Positions 25,104 through 35,359 of a stretch of DNA of 64,000 bases are shown one piece after another (position 1 is the stretch's first letter; every line of letters begins with the position of its first letter). The DNA lies in contig JAFSRT010000019.1 of assembly GCA_017445995.1 (NCBI GenBank), forward strand, positions 1 to 64,000, written 5' to 3'. Source of the stretch: Clostridia bacterium. Its GTDB lineage: Bacteria; Bacillota; Clostridia; Christensenellales; Borkfalkiaceae. The notes below the pieces were generated by a model. That model was not told the DNA's origin and did not search any database. It saw only the letters and a program-made list of their open reading frames with translations. A program made the translations under genes and the position numbers.

Positions 25104-25724
25104 TTAGCCTAAAACCTTAACAATTTCCAAAAAAACGCCTTCGATATTCAAATCCCCGTTTATATCGCGCAGTTTGTTCTGCCTTTTATAATAATCGATA
25201 AGCGGTTGGGTTTGTTCGCTATATACTGCAAGCCTTTTTCTGATAGTCTCTACTTTATCGTCTTCACGGGTGATAAGTTTACCCTGACAAGTAGGACAAG
25301 TCGCGGTATCGCCGATAAAATCGATATGAAAAGAACCACCGCAGTCGGTACAAACGCGCCTACCCGTAATTCTCTTTTCGATTTTATTTAAGTCGACTTT
25401 GATATTTAATACCAAGTCGGGCGCACTAAAACCATCTAATTCCTTCGCCTGAAAAAGATTTCTCGGAAACCCGTCGAGTAAATAACCGTCTTTACAGTCG
25501 GCTTTACTTAATCTGTCTTTAACTAATTCGACGGTCAATTCGTCCGGTGCTAAACACCCTTTATCGATAATCTCTTTAACCTTTATTCCAAGCGGGGTTT
25601 TATTTTTGATATTTTCTCTGAAAATGTCGCCCGTGGATATATGCGGAAAAGAATACTTATAGGTTATATTAGAAGCCTGTGTACCCTTTCCGCAACCCGG
25701 TGGCCCAAGTAAAACAATTTTCAT
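25104..25724 (-). CDS. adk: Adenylate kinase, zinc-lid type
   Basis: This 206-aa enzyme interconverts ATP, AMP and ADP. The P-loop is LLGPPGCGKGTQA at the N-terminus; the DGFPRN motif and the lid with CTDC ... CPTC zinc ligands are clear. Four-cysteine lids are usual in Gram-positive bacteria. It starts 3 bases after secY and abuts map. Confidence 0.97.
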   Translation of the reverse strand: MKIVLLGPPGCGKGTQASNITYKYSFPHISTGDIFRENIKNKTPLGIKVKEIIDKGCLAPDELTVELVKDRLSKADCKDGYLLDGFPRNLFQAKELDGFSAPDLVLNIKVDLNKIEKRITGRRVCTDCGGSFHIDFIGDTATCPTCQGKLITREDDKVETIRKRLAVYSEQTQPLIDYYKRQNKLRDINGDLNIEGVFLEIVKVLG

Positions 25725-25727
25725 AAT

Positions 25728-27053
25728 TTACTTTAAGAAACCTTTATAGTTTTTCATCATAATCTGCGATTGCAACGCTTGGTCGAATTCCAACGCAACC
25801 GAAACAACGATCAGAAGTCCCGTTGCGGAGAATACGCTTATTAAAGCGTTGTCAAGGCTTAACGCCGAACCGATAATTTTGAAAATTAACGACGGAACTA
25901 ACGCCACGAGTGCTAAATAAATCGCACCGAAAAGGGTAATTCTGTTCGATACTCTTCTTAAATAGTCGGCAGTCGGTTTTCCCGGTCTTGTTCCCGGAAT
26001 AAATCCGCCGTTGCTTTGAATACTCTTACTTATATCGTCCGGGTTAAACTGTATCTGATTATAGAAATACGAGAAGAAGAGAATAAGAACGCACAGAATA
26101 ACCATATATATCCATCCGCCTGTTCCCATCCAAGTCGTCCACCAGTCATAGAAGGTGTTGCCTTCAGCGGTGGTTTTAAGCCCGAATAAGTTCATAATAA
26201 GGTCAGGGAAGGAAAGTATTGCGTAAGCGAAAATCAACGGCATAACGCCGGAAGCGTTTACTTTGATAGGAATATGCGTCGATTGACCGCCGTACATCTT
26301 TCTTCCTTTAACCTGCTTTGCATACTGAACGGGTATTTTTCTTTCCGCGCTTTCAACGGTAACGATAGCGCCGAAAATAACGATAACCGAAAGTACAAAC
26401 GCAAGAAGAACCCAGAACGAATTTGCTTGCCAGTTTGTAAATATACCGAGAATTGCCGTACCTGCGGTTGAAAGAATACCTGCGAAGATCAACATCGAAA
26501 TACCGTTAGAAACTCCGTAATCGGTTATTCTTTCGCCAAGCCACATAGTAAGCGCCGCACCCGCGGTGTATACAAGTACAAGGAATATATAACTTATTAC
26601 TCTGCCGAAACCTTCAGCACCGAATAATTCGGCGGTATTTACGTAAGATTTAAATCCTACGAGAATACCGATTGCCTGTGCAACGGCAAGGAATAAAGTC
26701 ATAATTCTCGTGTAGGTATTGATTTTCTTTCTGCCTTCTTCGCCTTGTTTTGAAAGCCTTTCTAAAGCAGGGATACCTACTGTTAATAACTGAATAATAA
26801 TTGATGCGTTGATGTAAGGTCCTATACCCATGGCGAAGAACGTTCCGTATTGAAGCGCTCCGCCCGATACACCGCTCATGATTTGAAGGAAGGTGTAATC
26901 GCTGAATATCGATTGTTCGCCCTGATTAAAGAAGTGAACGCCCGGTACAGGTATATAACAACCTAATCTGTAAACGAATAAAAGTGCAAGCGTAATCAAT
27001 ATTTTGCGCCTTACTTCTTTTATCTTAAACGCATTTACTATTGTTTGCCACAT
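25728..27053 (-). CDS. secY: Protein translocase channel subunit SecY
   Basis: The 441-aa SecY forms the membrane pore used by SecA (encoded at 53699-56380). Ten hydrophobic segments can be counted, with the typical GIGPYINASIIIQLLT plug/TM2 region and the IQSNGGFIPGTRPGKPTADYL cytoplasmic loop near the C-terminal side. It lies between rplO and adk. Confidence 0.98.
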   Translation of the reverse strand: MWQTIVNAFKIKEVRRKILITLALLFVYRLGCYIPVPGVHFFNQGEQSIFSDYTFLQIMSGVSGGALQYGTFFAMGIGPYINASIIIQLLTVGIPALERLSKQGEEGRKKINTYTRIMTLFLAVAQAIGILVGFKSYVNTAELFGAEGFGRVISYIFLVLVYTAGAALTMWLGERITDYGVSNGISMLIFAGILSTAGTAILGIFTNWQANSFWVLLAFVLSVIVIFGAIVTVESAERKIPVQYAKQVKGRKMYGGQSTHIPIKVNASGVMPLIFAYAILSFPDLIMNLFGLKTTAEGNTFYDWWTTWMGTGGWIYMVILCVLILFFSYFYNQIQFNPDDISKSIQSNGGFIPGTRPGKPTADYLRRVSNRITLFGAIYLALVALVPSLIFKIIGSALSLDNALISVFSATGLLIVVSVALEFDQALQSQIMMKNYKGFLK

Positions 27054-27071
27054 TTTTTTCTCCTAATGGGG

Positions 27072-27518
27072 TTAGATTTCTTCGATTTTGCCACCCGCTT
27101 TTTCAATCGCTTCTTTAGCGGAAGCCGAGAAAGCCGATGCCTTAACCGTTAAATTTTTCGTCAACGTTCCGTTGCCTAAAACTTTAAGACCAATACTGTC
27201 TTTAACGAGTTTAATAAGTCCTTTTTCGTTCAATGCGTCGATATCAACTACAGAACCTGCTTCAAAACTTTCTAAAACGGAAAGATTTACGATACTGTAT
27301 ACCTTTCTGAAATGATTGTTAAAGCCACGTTTAGGCACGCGTCTGATTAAAGGCATCTGACCGCCTTCAAATCCCGGACGAACTCCGCCGCCGCTTCTTG
27401 CCCATTGACCTTTATGACCTTTACCACTCGTCTTGCCAAGCCCCGAACCGATTCCTCTGCCTAATCTTTTTGCAGGTGTTACCGCGCCTTCTGCCGGACT
27501 GATTGTATCTATTCTCAT
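27072..27518 (-). CDS. rplO: 50S ribosomal protein L15
   Basis: This 148-aa late-assembly protein of the large subunit shows [21 protein letters not shown] and the glycine-rich [23 protein letters not shown]. Gaps to rpmD and secY are 15 and 18 bases. Confidence 0.98.
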   Translation of the reverse strand: MRIDTISPAEGAVTPAKRLGRGIGSGLGKTSGKGHKGQWARSGGGVRPGFEGGQMPLIRRVPKRGFNNHFRKVYSIVNLSVLESFEAGSVVDIDALNEKGLIKLVKDSIGLKVLGNGTLTKNLTVKASAFSASAKEAIEKAGGKIEEI

Positions 27519-27533
27519 ATTAGTTACTCCTTT

Positions 27534-27734
27534 TTAGCACTCTTCAACTTTGAGAAGGTATTTTACCTTGTCAACCATACCAAGAATCGACGGCGTTGCA
27601 TCGAAAATCTTATAAGAACGAATTTTCTTTAAGCCCAACGCTTCAACGACTTTCTTGTGTTCAGGGAGTATTGCTATCGTGCTTTTTACAAGCGTTACTT
27701 TTATCTTGCTGACTTCTTTTTTCTTTGCTGGCAT
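27534..27734 (-). CDS. rpmD: 50S ribosomal protein L30
   Basis: This 66-aa protein shows KVTLVKSTIAILPEHKKVVEALGL and the C-terminal GMVDKVKYLLKVEE, the complete L30 fold. It lies between rpsE and rplO in the spc operon. Confidence 0.96.
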   Translation of the reverse strand: MPAKKKEVSKIKVTLVKSTIAILPEHKKVVEALGLKKIRSYKIFDATPSILGMVDKVKYLLKVEEC

Positions 27735-27747
27735 AAAAGTACCCTCC

Positions 27748-28269
27748 TTAACCGTTGATTTCTTCTACGGATTTGCCACGAATTGCGGCTACTTCCTCGG
27801 CGTTTCTTAAAGATTTAAGACCTGCCATCGCTGCTTTTACGCAGTTTATAGGATTGTTTGTTCCGTGAGATTTTGTTCTGATGTTCTTAATTCCTACCGC
27901 TTCCATAACCGCACGAACAGGACCGCCTGCGATAACACCGGTACCTTCTTTTGCCGGCATCATAAGAACCGACGCGCTTCCGAATTTACCGATAACTTCG
28001 TGTGGAATACTCGTCTCGAGTAATGAAACAGGGAACATATTTTTCTTTGCTTTTGCAGTCGCTTTATCGATTGCTTCAGGAACTTCTATCGACTTTCCGA
28101 TAGCGCAACCGATTTTTCCCGCGCCGTCGCCTACAACGACAAGCGCCGCAAATCTCATATTTCTACCACCTTTAACAACCTTTGTAACACGGTTTACAGA
28201 AATAAGTTTCTTAATCAATCCGTCGTTTTCATCAGCCTTTTTAGGTGCTCTACTATTTTCTCTTGCCAT
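27748..28269 (-). CDS. rpsE: 30S ribosomal protein S5
   Basis: This 173-aa protein takes part in decoding accuracy. It shows [33 protein letters not shown] and the C-terminal [19 protein letters not shown] block. The N-terminal extension ([15 protein letters not shown]) is short and charged. Confidence 0.98.
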   Translation of the reverse strand: MARENSRAPKKADENDGLIKKLISVNRVTKVVKGGRNMRFAALVVVGDGAGKIGCAIGKSIEVPEAIDKATAKAKKNMFPVSLLETSIPHEVIGKFGSASVLMMPAKEGTGVIAGGPVRAVMEAVGIKNIRTKSHGTNNPINCVKAAMAGLKSLRNAEEVAAIRGKSVEEING

Positions 28270-28296
28270 TTTTCTATTCTCCTTTATATTATTGAC

Positions 28297-28665
28297 TTAG
28301 AACTTTAAGCCACCCTCTCTCGCGCCGTCCGCTAATGCCTGTACACGGCCGGTATAAAGATATCCGCCCCTATCGAATACGATAGCGGAAATCTTTTTGG
28401 ACTTCGCTTTCTTTGCAAGAAGTTTTCCCACTTCTTTAGCCTGTGCTTTCTTATCCATACCTTCTAATTTACCTTTGAGTTCTTTATCGAGTGTGGACGC
28501 AGTTACGAGAGTGTTACCCTTAACGTCATCAATAATCTGTGCGTAGATATGAGTAAGCGTTCTGTAAACAGAAAGTCTCGGAGTCTGTGCAGTTCCTTTT
28601 ACTTTTGCACGAACTCTTTTATGTCTTTTCAATCTGTCTTGATTTTTGTTGATTTGTTTAATCAT
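28297..28665 (-). CDS. rplR: 50S ribosomal protein L18
   Basis: This 122-aa 5S rRNA-binding protein has [26 protein letters not shown] and the C-terminal [24 protein letters not shown]. It is preceded by an unusually long 88-base gap in this operon that contains a perfect hairpin. Confidence 0.98.
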   Translation of the reverse strand: MIKQINKNQDRLKRHKRVRAKVKGTAQTPRLSVYRTLTHIYAQIIDDVKGNTLVTASTLDKELKGKLEGMDKKAQAKEVGKLLAKKAKSKKISAIVFDRGGYLYTGRVQALADGAREGGLKF

Positions 28666-28711
28666 CGTTCTACTCCTAATTTATACTTTTCGCAAATAAT
28701 TGCACTCAGCA

Positions 28712-28732
28712 GGCGCTTGAACGACAAGCGCC
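28712..28732 (-). promoter_or_regulatory. Perfect hairpin between rplF and rplR
   Basis: GGCGCTTG and CAAGCGCC (8 bases each) flank a 5-base loop within the 88-base spacer. It has no U-run, so it could protect mRNA ends or act as a processing or regulatory structure. Confidence 0.4.
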
Positions 28733-28753
28733 CACTAAAAGTTACTTAAATTT

Positions 28754-29299
28754 TTAGCCCTTTGAACCCGCAGCCTTACCTACTTTTCTTTCGATAACTT
28801 CGTCGCTGTATCTGATTCCGTAACCGTGGTACGGTTCAGGTTCTCTTACACCGCGAACTTTTGCCGCGAATTGACCAACTTGTTCTTTGTTGATACCCTT
28901 AACAACGATTTCCGTAATTGAAGGGCAATCAAGAGATATTCCCGCTTCTTCAACGATTTCAACGGGGTGTGAAAATCCAACGTTCATAACGACTTTGTTG
29001 CCTTGTTTTGCAACCTTCCAACCAACGCCGTTTACGATAAGTTTCTTTTCGAAACCTTCCGTTACGCCCTTAACCATATTAGCGGTTAAAGCCCTGTATA
29101 AACCGTGTTTAGCCTTGGTAGGACCTAAATCGTTCGCTCTCGTGAACTTTATGGTATTTCCTTCAACGCTTGGAGTGATAATCGGGTCGAAATCCTGCGT
29201 TAAAGTACCTTTCGGACCTTTAACCGAGATAACGTTGTTCTTTATTTCAACCGTAACTCCGGCAGGAATATTGATTATTGCATTACCTATTCTTGACAT
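28754..29299 (-). CDS. rplF: 50S ribosomal protein L6
   Basis: This 181-aa protein starts at ATG 29299, placed correctly after GGAGG; the reading from 29317 begins inside rpsH. It shows SRIGNAIINIPAGVTVEIKN, VKGPKGTL and the C-terminal GVREPEPYHGYGIRYSDEVI. It supports the factor-binding region of the large subunit. Confidence 0.98.
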   Translation of the reverse strand: MSRIGNAIINIPAGVTVEIKNNVISVKGPKGTLTQDFDPIITPSVEGNTIKFTRANDLGPTKAKHGLYRALTANMVKGVTEGFEKKLIVNGVGWKVAKQGNKVVMNVGFSHPVEIVEEAGISLDCPSITEIVVKGINKEQVGQFAAKVRGVREPEPYHGYGIRYSDEVIERKVGKAAGSKG

Positions 29300-29310
29300 A
29301 TTTAATCCTC

Positions 29311-29697
29311 CTACCAAACGTAAGCAAGCACTTCGCCACCCTGATGGTTGGCTTTTGCTTCTTTACCGGTCATAATACCTTTACTCGTCGATAAAATCGC
29401 TATGCCGAGTCCGTTTAATACTTGCGGAATCTCGTCTGCACCGACGTAAACTCTTAAACCCGGTTTACTTACTCTCTTTAATCCGGAAATAACTTTTTTG
29501 TTTCCTTCGTATTTCAAAGTGATAACTATCGTGCCTTGGATACCTTCTTCGTATTTAACGTCGGAAATATATCCTTCTTTAAGTAAGATTTCGGCGATAG
29601 CCTTCTTTGTGTTAGATGCAGGTATTTCTACAACTTCGTGCTTAGCAGTAAGTGCGTTTCTTATTCTGGTAAGCATATCTGCGATAACGTCTGTCAT
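29311..29697 (-). CDS. rpsH: 30S ribosomal protein S8
   Basis: This 128-aa 16S rRNA-binding protein starts [20 protein letters not shown] and ends with [21 protein letters not shown] plus EVLAYVW, as expected. It is 15 bases after rpsN and 11 before rplF. Confidence 0.98.
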   Translation of the reverse strand: MTDVIADMLTRIRNALTAKHEVVEIPASNTKKAIAEILLKEGYISDVKYEEGIQGTIVITLKYEGNKKVISGLKRVSKPGLRVYVGADEIPQVLNGLGIAILSTSKGIMTGKEAKANHQGGEVLAYVW

Positions 29698-29712
29698 TTT
29701 TTCAGTCCTCCT

Positions 29713-29898
29713 TTACCAACTTGCCTTCTTTACGCCGGGAATCTGACCCTTGTAAGCAAGGTTTCTGAAACAGATACGGCAAATACCGTATTTACGGAGA
29801 ACAGCGTGCGGACGACCGCAAATACTGCATCTCGTATATGCACGTGTAGAAAACTTTGCAGGTTTCTGTTGCTTATTTATCATTGCTTTTTTAGCCAT
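29713..29898 (-). CDS. rpsN: 30S ribosomal protein S14, zinc type
   Basis: This 61-aa short S14 has two CxxC pairs, CSIC and CRIC, which bind zinc; the zinc-free long form is absent here. The short type fits Bacillota. Confidence 0.97.
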   Translation of the reverse strand: MAKKAMINKQQKPAKFSTRAYTRCSICGRPHAVLRKYGICRICFRNLAYKGQIPGVKKASW

Positions 29899-29917
29899 TT
29901 TATTTTCTCCTTAAACC

Positions 29918-30469
29918 TTACTTGGTAGCGAAAGGCATACCGAGTAAATCTAATAACTCTCTTGCCTCTTCGTCCGACTTTGCTGTGGTTGTGAAACAAA
30001 CGTCAAATCCTCTGATTTTTTCTACTTGATCGTAAGATATTTCAGGGAAAATAAGTTGTTCTTTAACACCCATTGAGTAATTTCCTCTACCGTCGAAGGA
30101 TTTTTTAGAAACGCCCCTGAAATCCCTTACCCTTGGAAGTGCGATAGATACGAATTTATCGAAAAATTCATACATTCTCGTTCCACGAAGGGTAACTTTA
30201 ACGCCAACGTTCTGACCTTCTCTGATTTTGAAGTTAGCAACGGATTTCTTCGCCTTCGTAAGGATAGGTTTCTGACCTGTAATCTGTTTGATTTCTTCAA
30301 CGGCGAGTTGTACGCTCTTTGAATTGTCTTTAACGTCGCCGAGACCCGAGTTAATCGTTATTTTAACGAGTTTCGGAACTTGGTTTACGTTTTTATAGTT
30401 AAACTTCTTGATTAAAGCGGGAACAACCGTTTTGGTGTATAATTCTTTAACTCTGTTTACTTCTGCCAT
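29918..30469 (-). CDS. rplE: 50S ribosomal protein L5
   Basis: This 183-aa 5S rRNA-associated protein shows [39 protein letters not shown] and [20 protein letters not shown] with a C-terminal GMPF. It lies between rplX and rpsN. Confidence 0.98.
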   Translation of the reverse strand: MAEVNRVKELYTKTVVPALIKKFNYKNVNQVPKLVKITINSGLGDVKDNSKSVQLAVEEIKQITGQKPILTKAKKSVANFKIREGQNVGVKVTLRGTRMYEFFDKFVSIALPRVRDFRGVSKKSFDGRGNYSMGVKEQLIFPEISYDQVEKIRGFDVCFTTTAKSDEEARELLDLLGMPFATK

Positions 30470-30483
30470 AGTTTATTCCCTCC

Positions 30484-30900
30484 TTAATTCTCTTCAGCAG
30501 GTTTTTCTTCTGCTTTTTTAGTCTTTCTTTTTGCAGGTGTTTTCGCAGTTGCGGTCTTTGTCGTCTTCTTGGTTTCCTTCGCTACTTTAACAGCGTCTAA
30601 AACCGCACCGCATTTTTTACAAACGCGGACTTTCTTGCCGTCGACTTCTTTATGTGCAACTCTCGTCGCTTTACCGCATACAGGACATACGACCATAGCG
30701 TTGCTTGCGTCGATAGGACCCGGTTTGTCGATAATCGAACTAACTTCCTGCGCGCTTCTTGCTTTCTTGGTTTTCTTCTGAACGTTTACGCCTTCTACGA
30801 CGATTTTATTGTCTTTCGGGAGAACGGCGAGAACTTTTGCGGTTTTTCCGGCGTCTTTTCCGGATAAAATCAATACTTCATCATTCTTTTTAACTTTCAT
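30484..30900 (-). CDS. rplX: 50S ribosomal protein L24 with long Lys/Ala tail
   Basis: L24 initiates large-subunit assembly. The KOW motif (LILSGKDAGKTAKVLAVLP) is at the N-terminus, and a zinc ribbon follows (CPVCG ... CKKCG), as in many L24 proteins. At 138 aa it is longer than the usual 100 to 110 because of a tail of about 35 residues rich in Lys, Thr and Ala (from AVKVAKETKK onward), probably disordered and RNA-binding. Confidence 0.97.
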   Translation of the reverse strand: MKVKKNDEVLILSGKDAGKTAKVLAVLPKDNKIVVEGVNVQKKTKKARSAQEVSSIIDKPGPIDASNAMVVCPVCGKATRVAHKEVDGKKVRVCKKCGAVLDAVKVAKETKKTTKTATAKTPAKRKTKKAEEKPAEEN

Positions 30901-30912
30901 CGTCTTTTCTCC

Positions 30913-31281
30913 TTATAAAACTTCCGGTGCAAGAGATATAATTCTCATGTAATCTTTATCTCTCAATTCCCTTGCGATAGGTCCGAAAATACGCGTACCT
31001 CTCGGTTGTTTCTGCGTGTCGATAATAACCGCCGCGTTTTCGTCGAAACGAATAAACGTTCCGTCCTTTCTTCTAACGCCGTTGGTGGTTCTTACTATAA
31101 CAGCCCTTACTACGTCGCCCTTCTTAACCGCACCGCCAGGGGTTGCAGTTTTTACGGAAGCAACGATAACGTCGCCGATATTGCCGGTTCTACGGAAAGA
31201 GCCACCTAATACTTTTATGCACATCAATTCTTTTGCACCAGAATTGTCTGCTGCTTTTAATCTTGAAAATGTTTGTATCAT
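30913..31281 (-). CDS. rplN: 50S ribosomal protein L14
   Basis: This 122-aa protein has [40 protein letters not shown] and [20 protein letters not shown] with a C-terminal SLAPEVL. It lies at the subunit interface. Gaps on both sides are 11 to 12 bases. Confidence 0.98.
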   Translation of the reverse strand: MIQTFSRLKAADNSGAKELMCIKVLGGSFRRTGNIGDVIVASVKTATPGGAVKKGDVVRAVIVRTTNGVRRKDGTFIRFDENAAVIIDTQKQPRGTRIFGPIARELRDKDYMRIISLAPEVL

Positions 31282-31292
31282 ATCGCGTCTCC

Positions 31293-31547
31293 TTACTTAG
31301 CCTTTTCAATAATGTTCGCAACTCTCCAGTTTTTGTCCTTTGAGAGTTTTCTCGTTTCAACGATTAAAACTTTGTCGCCTACTCCGCAACTGTTTAATTC
31401 GTCGTGAGCCTTAAACTTATGAGTCTTTTTAACTGTTTTCTTATATAACGGATGCTTAAATCTTTCTTCGATTGCAACTACAACCGTTTTATCCATTTTA
31501 TCGGAAACAACTATTCCTACTCTTTCTTTTCTTAAATTTCTTTCCAT
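31293..31547 (-). CDS. rpsQ: 30S ribosomal protein S17
   Basis: This 84-aa protein shows [20 protein letters not shown] and [20 protein letters not shown], the complete S17 OB fold. It lies between rpmC and rplN. Confidence 0.98.
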   Translation of the reverse strand: MERNLRKERVGIVVSDKMDKTVVVAIEERFKHPLYKKTVKKTHKFKAHDELNSCGVGDKVLIVETRKLSKDKNWRVANIIEKAK

Positions 31548-31558
31548 AACTTTCTCTC

Positions 31559-31759
31559 CTACGCCTTAGCCTGCAATTCCTTTTCTCTCAAAATGGTTTT
31601 AACCTTTGCAATATCTCTCTTGCAGTTTTTAAGAGATGATGGATTTTCCAGTTGTCCTACTGCGTGACGAAAACGAAGGTTAAACAACTCTTCGGATAAT
31701 TCTTTGAGTTTCGTGTTTAATTCGTCAACCGTTAATTCGTGAAGTTCTTTCGCTTTCAT
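31559..31759 (-). CDS. rpmC: 50S ribosomal protein L29
   Basis: This 66-aa two-helix protein near the tunnel exit shows [20 protein letters not shown] and [17 protein letters not shown]. Its start overlaps the rplP stop by one base. Confidence 0.97.
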   Translation of the reverse strand: MKAKELHELTVDELNTKLKELSEELFNLRFRHAVGQLENPSSLKNCKRDIAKVKTILREKELQAKA

Positions 31760-32220
31760 TAACCTTCACCGCCTTCTTCTTTTATTTCTTTTGCTACAGA
31801 TTCACTTACTTCCGCGCCTTTTTTCACGAACTTCGTTTTTACAGGAAGTTTATGACCTGCAAGTCTCATTGCTTCTTTAGCAATGTCTTCTGGGATGCCT
31901 GCCATTTCGAACAGAACTCTACCCGGTTTAACAACCGCTACCCAGAATTCTACTGAACCTTTACCGCTACCCATACGGCTATCGGCAGGTTTCTTCGTAA
32001 CCGGTTTATGAGGGAATATATCTATCCAAACCTGTCCACCACGTTTAATAAATCTCGTCATTGCAACACGGGCCGCTTCTATCTGATTAGATTTAATCCA
32101 GCCCGGTTCGGTTGCTACTAAACCGTATTCGCCGTATGCTACCTTGTTGCCTTTATTACATTTGCCCGTCATTCTGCCACGGTGAACTCTTCTTCTCTTT
32201 ACACGTTTTGGCATTAACAT
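31759..32220 (-). CDS. rplP: 50S ribosomal protein L16
   Basis: This 153-aa protein starts [19 protein letters not shown], typical of L16, and has [20 protein letters not shown]. It organises the A-site tRNA region. The GGAGG serving it lies in the last codons of rpsC, and the genes are 2 bases apart. The C-terminus carries a few extra charged residues. Confidence 0.98.
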   Translation of the reverse strand: MLMPKRVKRRRVHRGRMTGKCNKGNKVAYGEYGLVATEPGWIKSNQIEAARVAMTRFIKRGGQVWIDIFPHKPVTKKPADSRMGSGKGSVEFWVAVVKPGRVLFEMAGIPEDIAKEAMRLAGHKLPVKTKFVKKGAEVSESVAKEIKEEGGEG

Positions 32221-32222
32221 AA

Positions 32223-32888
32223 TTAAGCTTCGCCTCCTTCAACTTTCTTTTTAGCAGAGCCGATTACTTCGCCTTTGTATATCCAGCATTTAATACCGAT
32301 AACACCAAAAGTCGTATGTGCTACTGCAAAACCGTAATCGATATCAGCACGCAACGTCTGAAGCGGAATAGAACCTTCGTGATAAGATTCGCTACGTGCG
32401 ATTTCCGCACCGTCAAGCCTTCCTGCAACGTTGACTTTGATACCTTTGATTCCCGTACGCATAGATCTTGAAATGCCTTGTTTCATAGCACGTCTGAAAG
32501 AAACACGCTTTTCAATCTGTCCAGCAATTCCTTCCGCTACTAACTGTGCGTCTGCGTCAGGTTTTTTGATTTCCGAAATATTAACCGAAATGGTCTTTCC
32601 TTTACAAATCTTTGCAACCGTCTTTTTAATGACTTCGATTTCAGCACCTTGCTTTCCGATAAGAACGCCCGGTCTTGCGGTCATAATATTGATTGTAAGT
32701 TTTGAAGCGGCTCTGTCGATTTTAATGTCTGAAATTGCCGCTTGGAAATATTTTTCTTTCAATGCAACACGGATGTCGTTGTCTTCTTTGATGTTTGCAG
32801 CGAAATCTTTCTTGTCCGCAAACCAATGCGAAGACCAGTCTTTAATAACACCGACTCTTAATCCGTGCGGATTAACTTTCTGTCCCAT
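32223..32888 (-). CDS. rpsC: 30S ribosomal protein S3
   Basis: This 221-aa head protein has [18 protein letters not shown], a KH domain ([18 protein letters not shown]) and the C-terminal [10 protein letters not shown] block. It contributes to mRNA entry. It lies between rplV and rplP. Confidence 0.98.
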   Translation of the reverse strand: MGQKVNPHGLRVGVIKDWSSHWFADKKDFAANIKEDNDIRVALKEKYFQAAISDIKIDRAASKLTINIMTARPGVLIGKQGAEIEVIKKTVAKICKGKTISVNISEIKKPDADAQLVAEGIAGQIEKRVSFRRAMKQGISRSMRTGIKGIKVNVAGRLDGAEIARSESYHEGSIPLQTLRADIDYGFAVAHTTFGVIGIKCWIYKGEVIGSAKKKVEGGEA

Positions 32889-32901
32889 ACCTGCGTTCCT
32901 C

Positions 32902-33288
32902 CTATGCCTTTGCGTCCAGTATAATCGTTATATGACTGGTACGCTTTAATATTCTGTAAGCCCTACCCTTACTAACAGGTTGAACCCTTTTAAGTGTAGG
33001 CCCTTGGTCCGCGAAACAAGCGGCAACGAATAAATTGTCTTTATTCATACCGAGATTGTTTTCAGCGTTAGCACCTGCCGACATCAAAACTTTTTTGATA
33101 GGTAAAGATGCCGATTTAGGAGTGTTTTCAAGGATTGCAATCGCTTCTTTATATCCTTTGCCCCTTATAATATCTAAAACGATTCTTACTTTATACGGGG
33201 AAATTCTGATATGTTTTGCAACTGCTTTCGGACGTCTGTCTTTATTTTCTGCAATTTTCGCAGTCTTTTCTCTTAAATTCTTTGCCAT
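32902..33288 (-). CDS. rplV: 50S ribosomal protein L22
   Basis: The start at ATG 33288 follows AGGAGGCGTCAA; the reading from 33363 runs through rpsS in another frame. The 128-aa protein begins [16 protein letters not shown], an N-terminal extension before [20 protein letters not shown], and ends with [11 protein letters not shown]22 lines the peptide exit tunnel. Confidence 0.97.
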   Translation of the reverse strand: MAKNLREKTAKIAENKDRRPKAVAKHIRISPYKVRIVLDIIRGKGYKEAIAILENTPKSASLPIKKVLMSAGANAENNLGMNKDNLFVAACFADQGPTLKRVQPVSKGRAYRILKRTSHITIILDAKA

Positions 33289-33298
33289 TTGACGCCTC

Positions 33299-33577
33299 CT
33301 ATCTTGCATCGGTGGTCTTCGAACCACTATGCCCCTTAAACGTTCTCGTCGGTGCGAATTCACCGAGTTTGCAACCTACCATATCTTCGGTTACGTAAAC
33401 AGGAACGTGTTTTCTTCCGTCATAGACCGCAATCGTATGCCCTACCATATCCGGGAAAATCGTAGACGATCTTGACCATGTCTTCAAAACTTTCTTTTCG
33501 TTTTTTTCGTTTAATTCTTGTATTCTCTTTAAGAGTTTAGGTTCTACAAAAGGACCTTTTTTAACGCTTCTTGACAT
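33299..33577 (-). CDS. rpsS: 30S ribosomal protein S19
   Basis: This 92-aa head protein shows [39 protein letters not shown] and [14 protein letters not shown]. It lies between rplB and rplV. Confidence 0.98.
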   Translation of the reverse strand: MSRSVKKGPFVEPKLLKRIQELNEKNEKKVLKTWSRSSTIFPDMVGHTIAVYDGRKHVPVYVTEDMVGCKLGEFAPTRTFKGHSGSKTTDAR

Positions 33578-33587
33578 ACCCTTCTCC

Positions 33588-34415
33588 TTAATTTATCCTA
33601 GTAATGATAAGTTTGCTGGAAGATTTCTTATGCTTTCTCGTCTTATAACCCAAAGCAGGTTTGCCCCATGGGGTTACAGGACCAGGCATACCGACAGGTG
33701 ATTTACCTTCACCACCACCGTGCGGGTGATCGCAAGGGTTCATAACAACACCTCTGACGGTAGGACGGATACCCAAGTATCTCGTTTTACCAGCCTTACC
33801 GATTCTGATTATTTCGTGTTCGAGATTTCCTACCTGACCGATAGTCGCTTTGCAGGTCGCGAGAATATATCTCATTTCTCCGCTCGGCATCTTAACGGTT
33901 ACGTATTTTTCATCTCTTGCCATTATTTGCGCACTCATTCCCGCAGCCCTTGCTATCTGACCGCCTTTACCCGGTTGCATTTCGATATTGTGTATCATCG
34001 TGCCGACAGGAATATCTTTAAGTTGAAGCGCGTTGCCCGCTTTAATATCCGCGTTCGCACCGCTTAAAACCTTATCGCCTACTTTAAGACCGATAGGCGC
34101 AAGTATATAAGTCTTCGCACCGTCCGCATATACTAAAAGCGCGATATTCGCACTACGGTTAGGATCGTATTCGATACTCTTTACCGTTGCAGGAACGCCG
34201 TCTTTTGCTCTTTTGAAGTCAATAATACGGTATTTTCTCTTATTGCCACCGCCGATATGCCTTACCGTGATTTTTCCTTGCGAGTTTCTTCCGCCGGATT
34301 TTCTCTGGTCTTCTAACAAAGACTTTTCAGGCTTCGTCGTTGTAATCTCGTCGTAAGCGCTTACCGTCATAAAACGACGCGCACTCGACGTAGGTTTATA
34401 TCTCTTTATAGCCAT
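33588..34415 (-). CDS. rplB: 50S ribosomal protein L2
   Basis: This 275-aa protein of the peptidyl transferase region shows [40 protein letters not shown] and the conserved [17 protein letters not shown] with the functional histidine. It is full length. Confidence 0.98.
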   Translation of the reverse strand: MAIKRYKPTSSARRFMTVSAYDEITTTKPEKSLLEDQRKSGGRNSQGKITVRHIGGGNKRKYRIIDFKRAKDGVPATVKSIEYDPNRSANIALLVYADGAKTYILAPIGLKVGDKVLSGANADIKAGNALQLKDIPVGTMIHNIEMQPGKGGQIARAAGMSAQIMARDEKYVTVKMPSGEMRYILATCKATIGQVGNLEHEIIRIGKAGKTRYLGIRPTVRGVVMNPCDHPHGGGEGKSPVGMPGPVTPWGKPALGYKTRKHKKSSSKLIITRIN

Positions 34416-34431
34416 TTAAGTTTCCTCCTAA

Positions 34432-34722
34432 TTAAGACAACGAATCAAAGAATTCAATTGATTTACTGTCTGCCTTTAACTGAACGATGGCTTTCTTGTA
34501 ATCGGGAGTGTATCCTTCATATTTGCCTTGTCTTTTCAATTTGCCGGACATAACAGCCGTGTTTACCTTGGCAACCTTAACGCCAAAGATTTCTTCAATA
34601 GCAAGTTTGATTTCCGTTTTATTAGCGGATTTCTTTACTATGAAACTGTATTTCTTATCCTTTATACCCGCATAACTCTTTTCTGAAAGAAGGGGTTTAA
34701 TTATTATATCGTGTGCAGCCAT
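34432..34722 (-). CDS. rplW: 50S ribosomal protein L23
   Basis: This 96-aa tunnel-exit protein is a docking site for SRP and trigger factor, both encoded in this window. It shows IIKPLLSEKSYAGIKDKKYS and NKTEIKLAIEEIFGVKVAKV. Its start overlaps the rplD stop by one base. Confidence 0.98.
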   Translation of the reverse strand: MAAHDIIIKPLLSEKSYAGIKDKKYSFIVKKSANKTEIKLAIEEIFGVKVAKVNTAVMSGKLKRQGKYEGYTPDYKKAIVQLKADSKSIEFFDSLS

Positions 34723-35348
34723 TATTCTCCATAGACCTCCTCGATTTGTTTAGCAGCCTTCTTGGAAATAACGATTTTATCGTTCTTTACGATATCGTAA
34801 GTATTGATTTGATTTACTGATATCGTGCTTACTTCTTTTACGTTATTCGATGCGCGAAGAACCGCTTCGTCGGCATTGTCCATAACGATTAAAACCGATT
34901 TCTTAAAGTCGAACGCTTTAATGAACTTAACGATTTCTTTCGTCTTCGGTGCTTCTACCTTTATTTCGTCAATAAAGAAAACTTCATTGTCTCTGATTTT
35001 TTGTGAAAGTGCAGAAAAAAGTGCAACTTCTTTCGCCTTGATATTCATCTTTTTAGAGAAATCTCTCGGCTTCGGTGCGAATACTACGCCACCGTGTACC
35101 CATTGCGGACTCCTGATAGAACCTTGTCTTGCTCTACCCGTACCTTTCTGTCTCCAAGGTTTAGCACCGCCCCCGCGAACTTCCGTGCGCGTTAAGGTGC
35201 TTTTCGTTCCCTGTCTTTCGTTTGCCAAACGGGTTACTATCGCCTGATGAATAACCGGTTCGTTGTATTCTGCATTAAACAAAGCGTCGGAAAGATCAAG
35301 TTTGCCGATTTCTTTTGCATTCATATCATATAATTTAACACTTGACAT
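34722..35348 (-). CDS. rplD: 50S ribosomal protein L4
   Basis: This 208-aa protein shows the tunnel-loop segment RGGGAKPWRQKGTGRARQGS and SPQWVHGGVVFAPKPRDFS. In some bacteria L4 represses its own S10 operon through the leader; whether it does here is open, although the operon has a long leader. Confidence 0.98.
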   Translation of the reverse strand: MSSVKLYDMNAKEIGKLDLSDALFNAEYNEPVIHQAIVTRLANERQGTKSTLTRTEVRGGGAKPWRQKGTGRARQGSIRSPQWVHGGVVFAPKPRDFSKKMNIKAKEVALFSALSQKIRDNEVFFIDEIKVEAPKTKEIVKFIKAFDFKKSVLIVMDNADEAVLRASNNVKEVSTISVNQINTYDIVKNDKIVISKKAAKQIEEVYGE

Positions 35349-35359
35349 ATTCTTTCTCC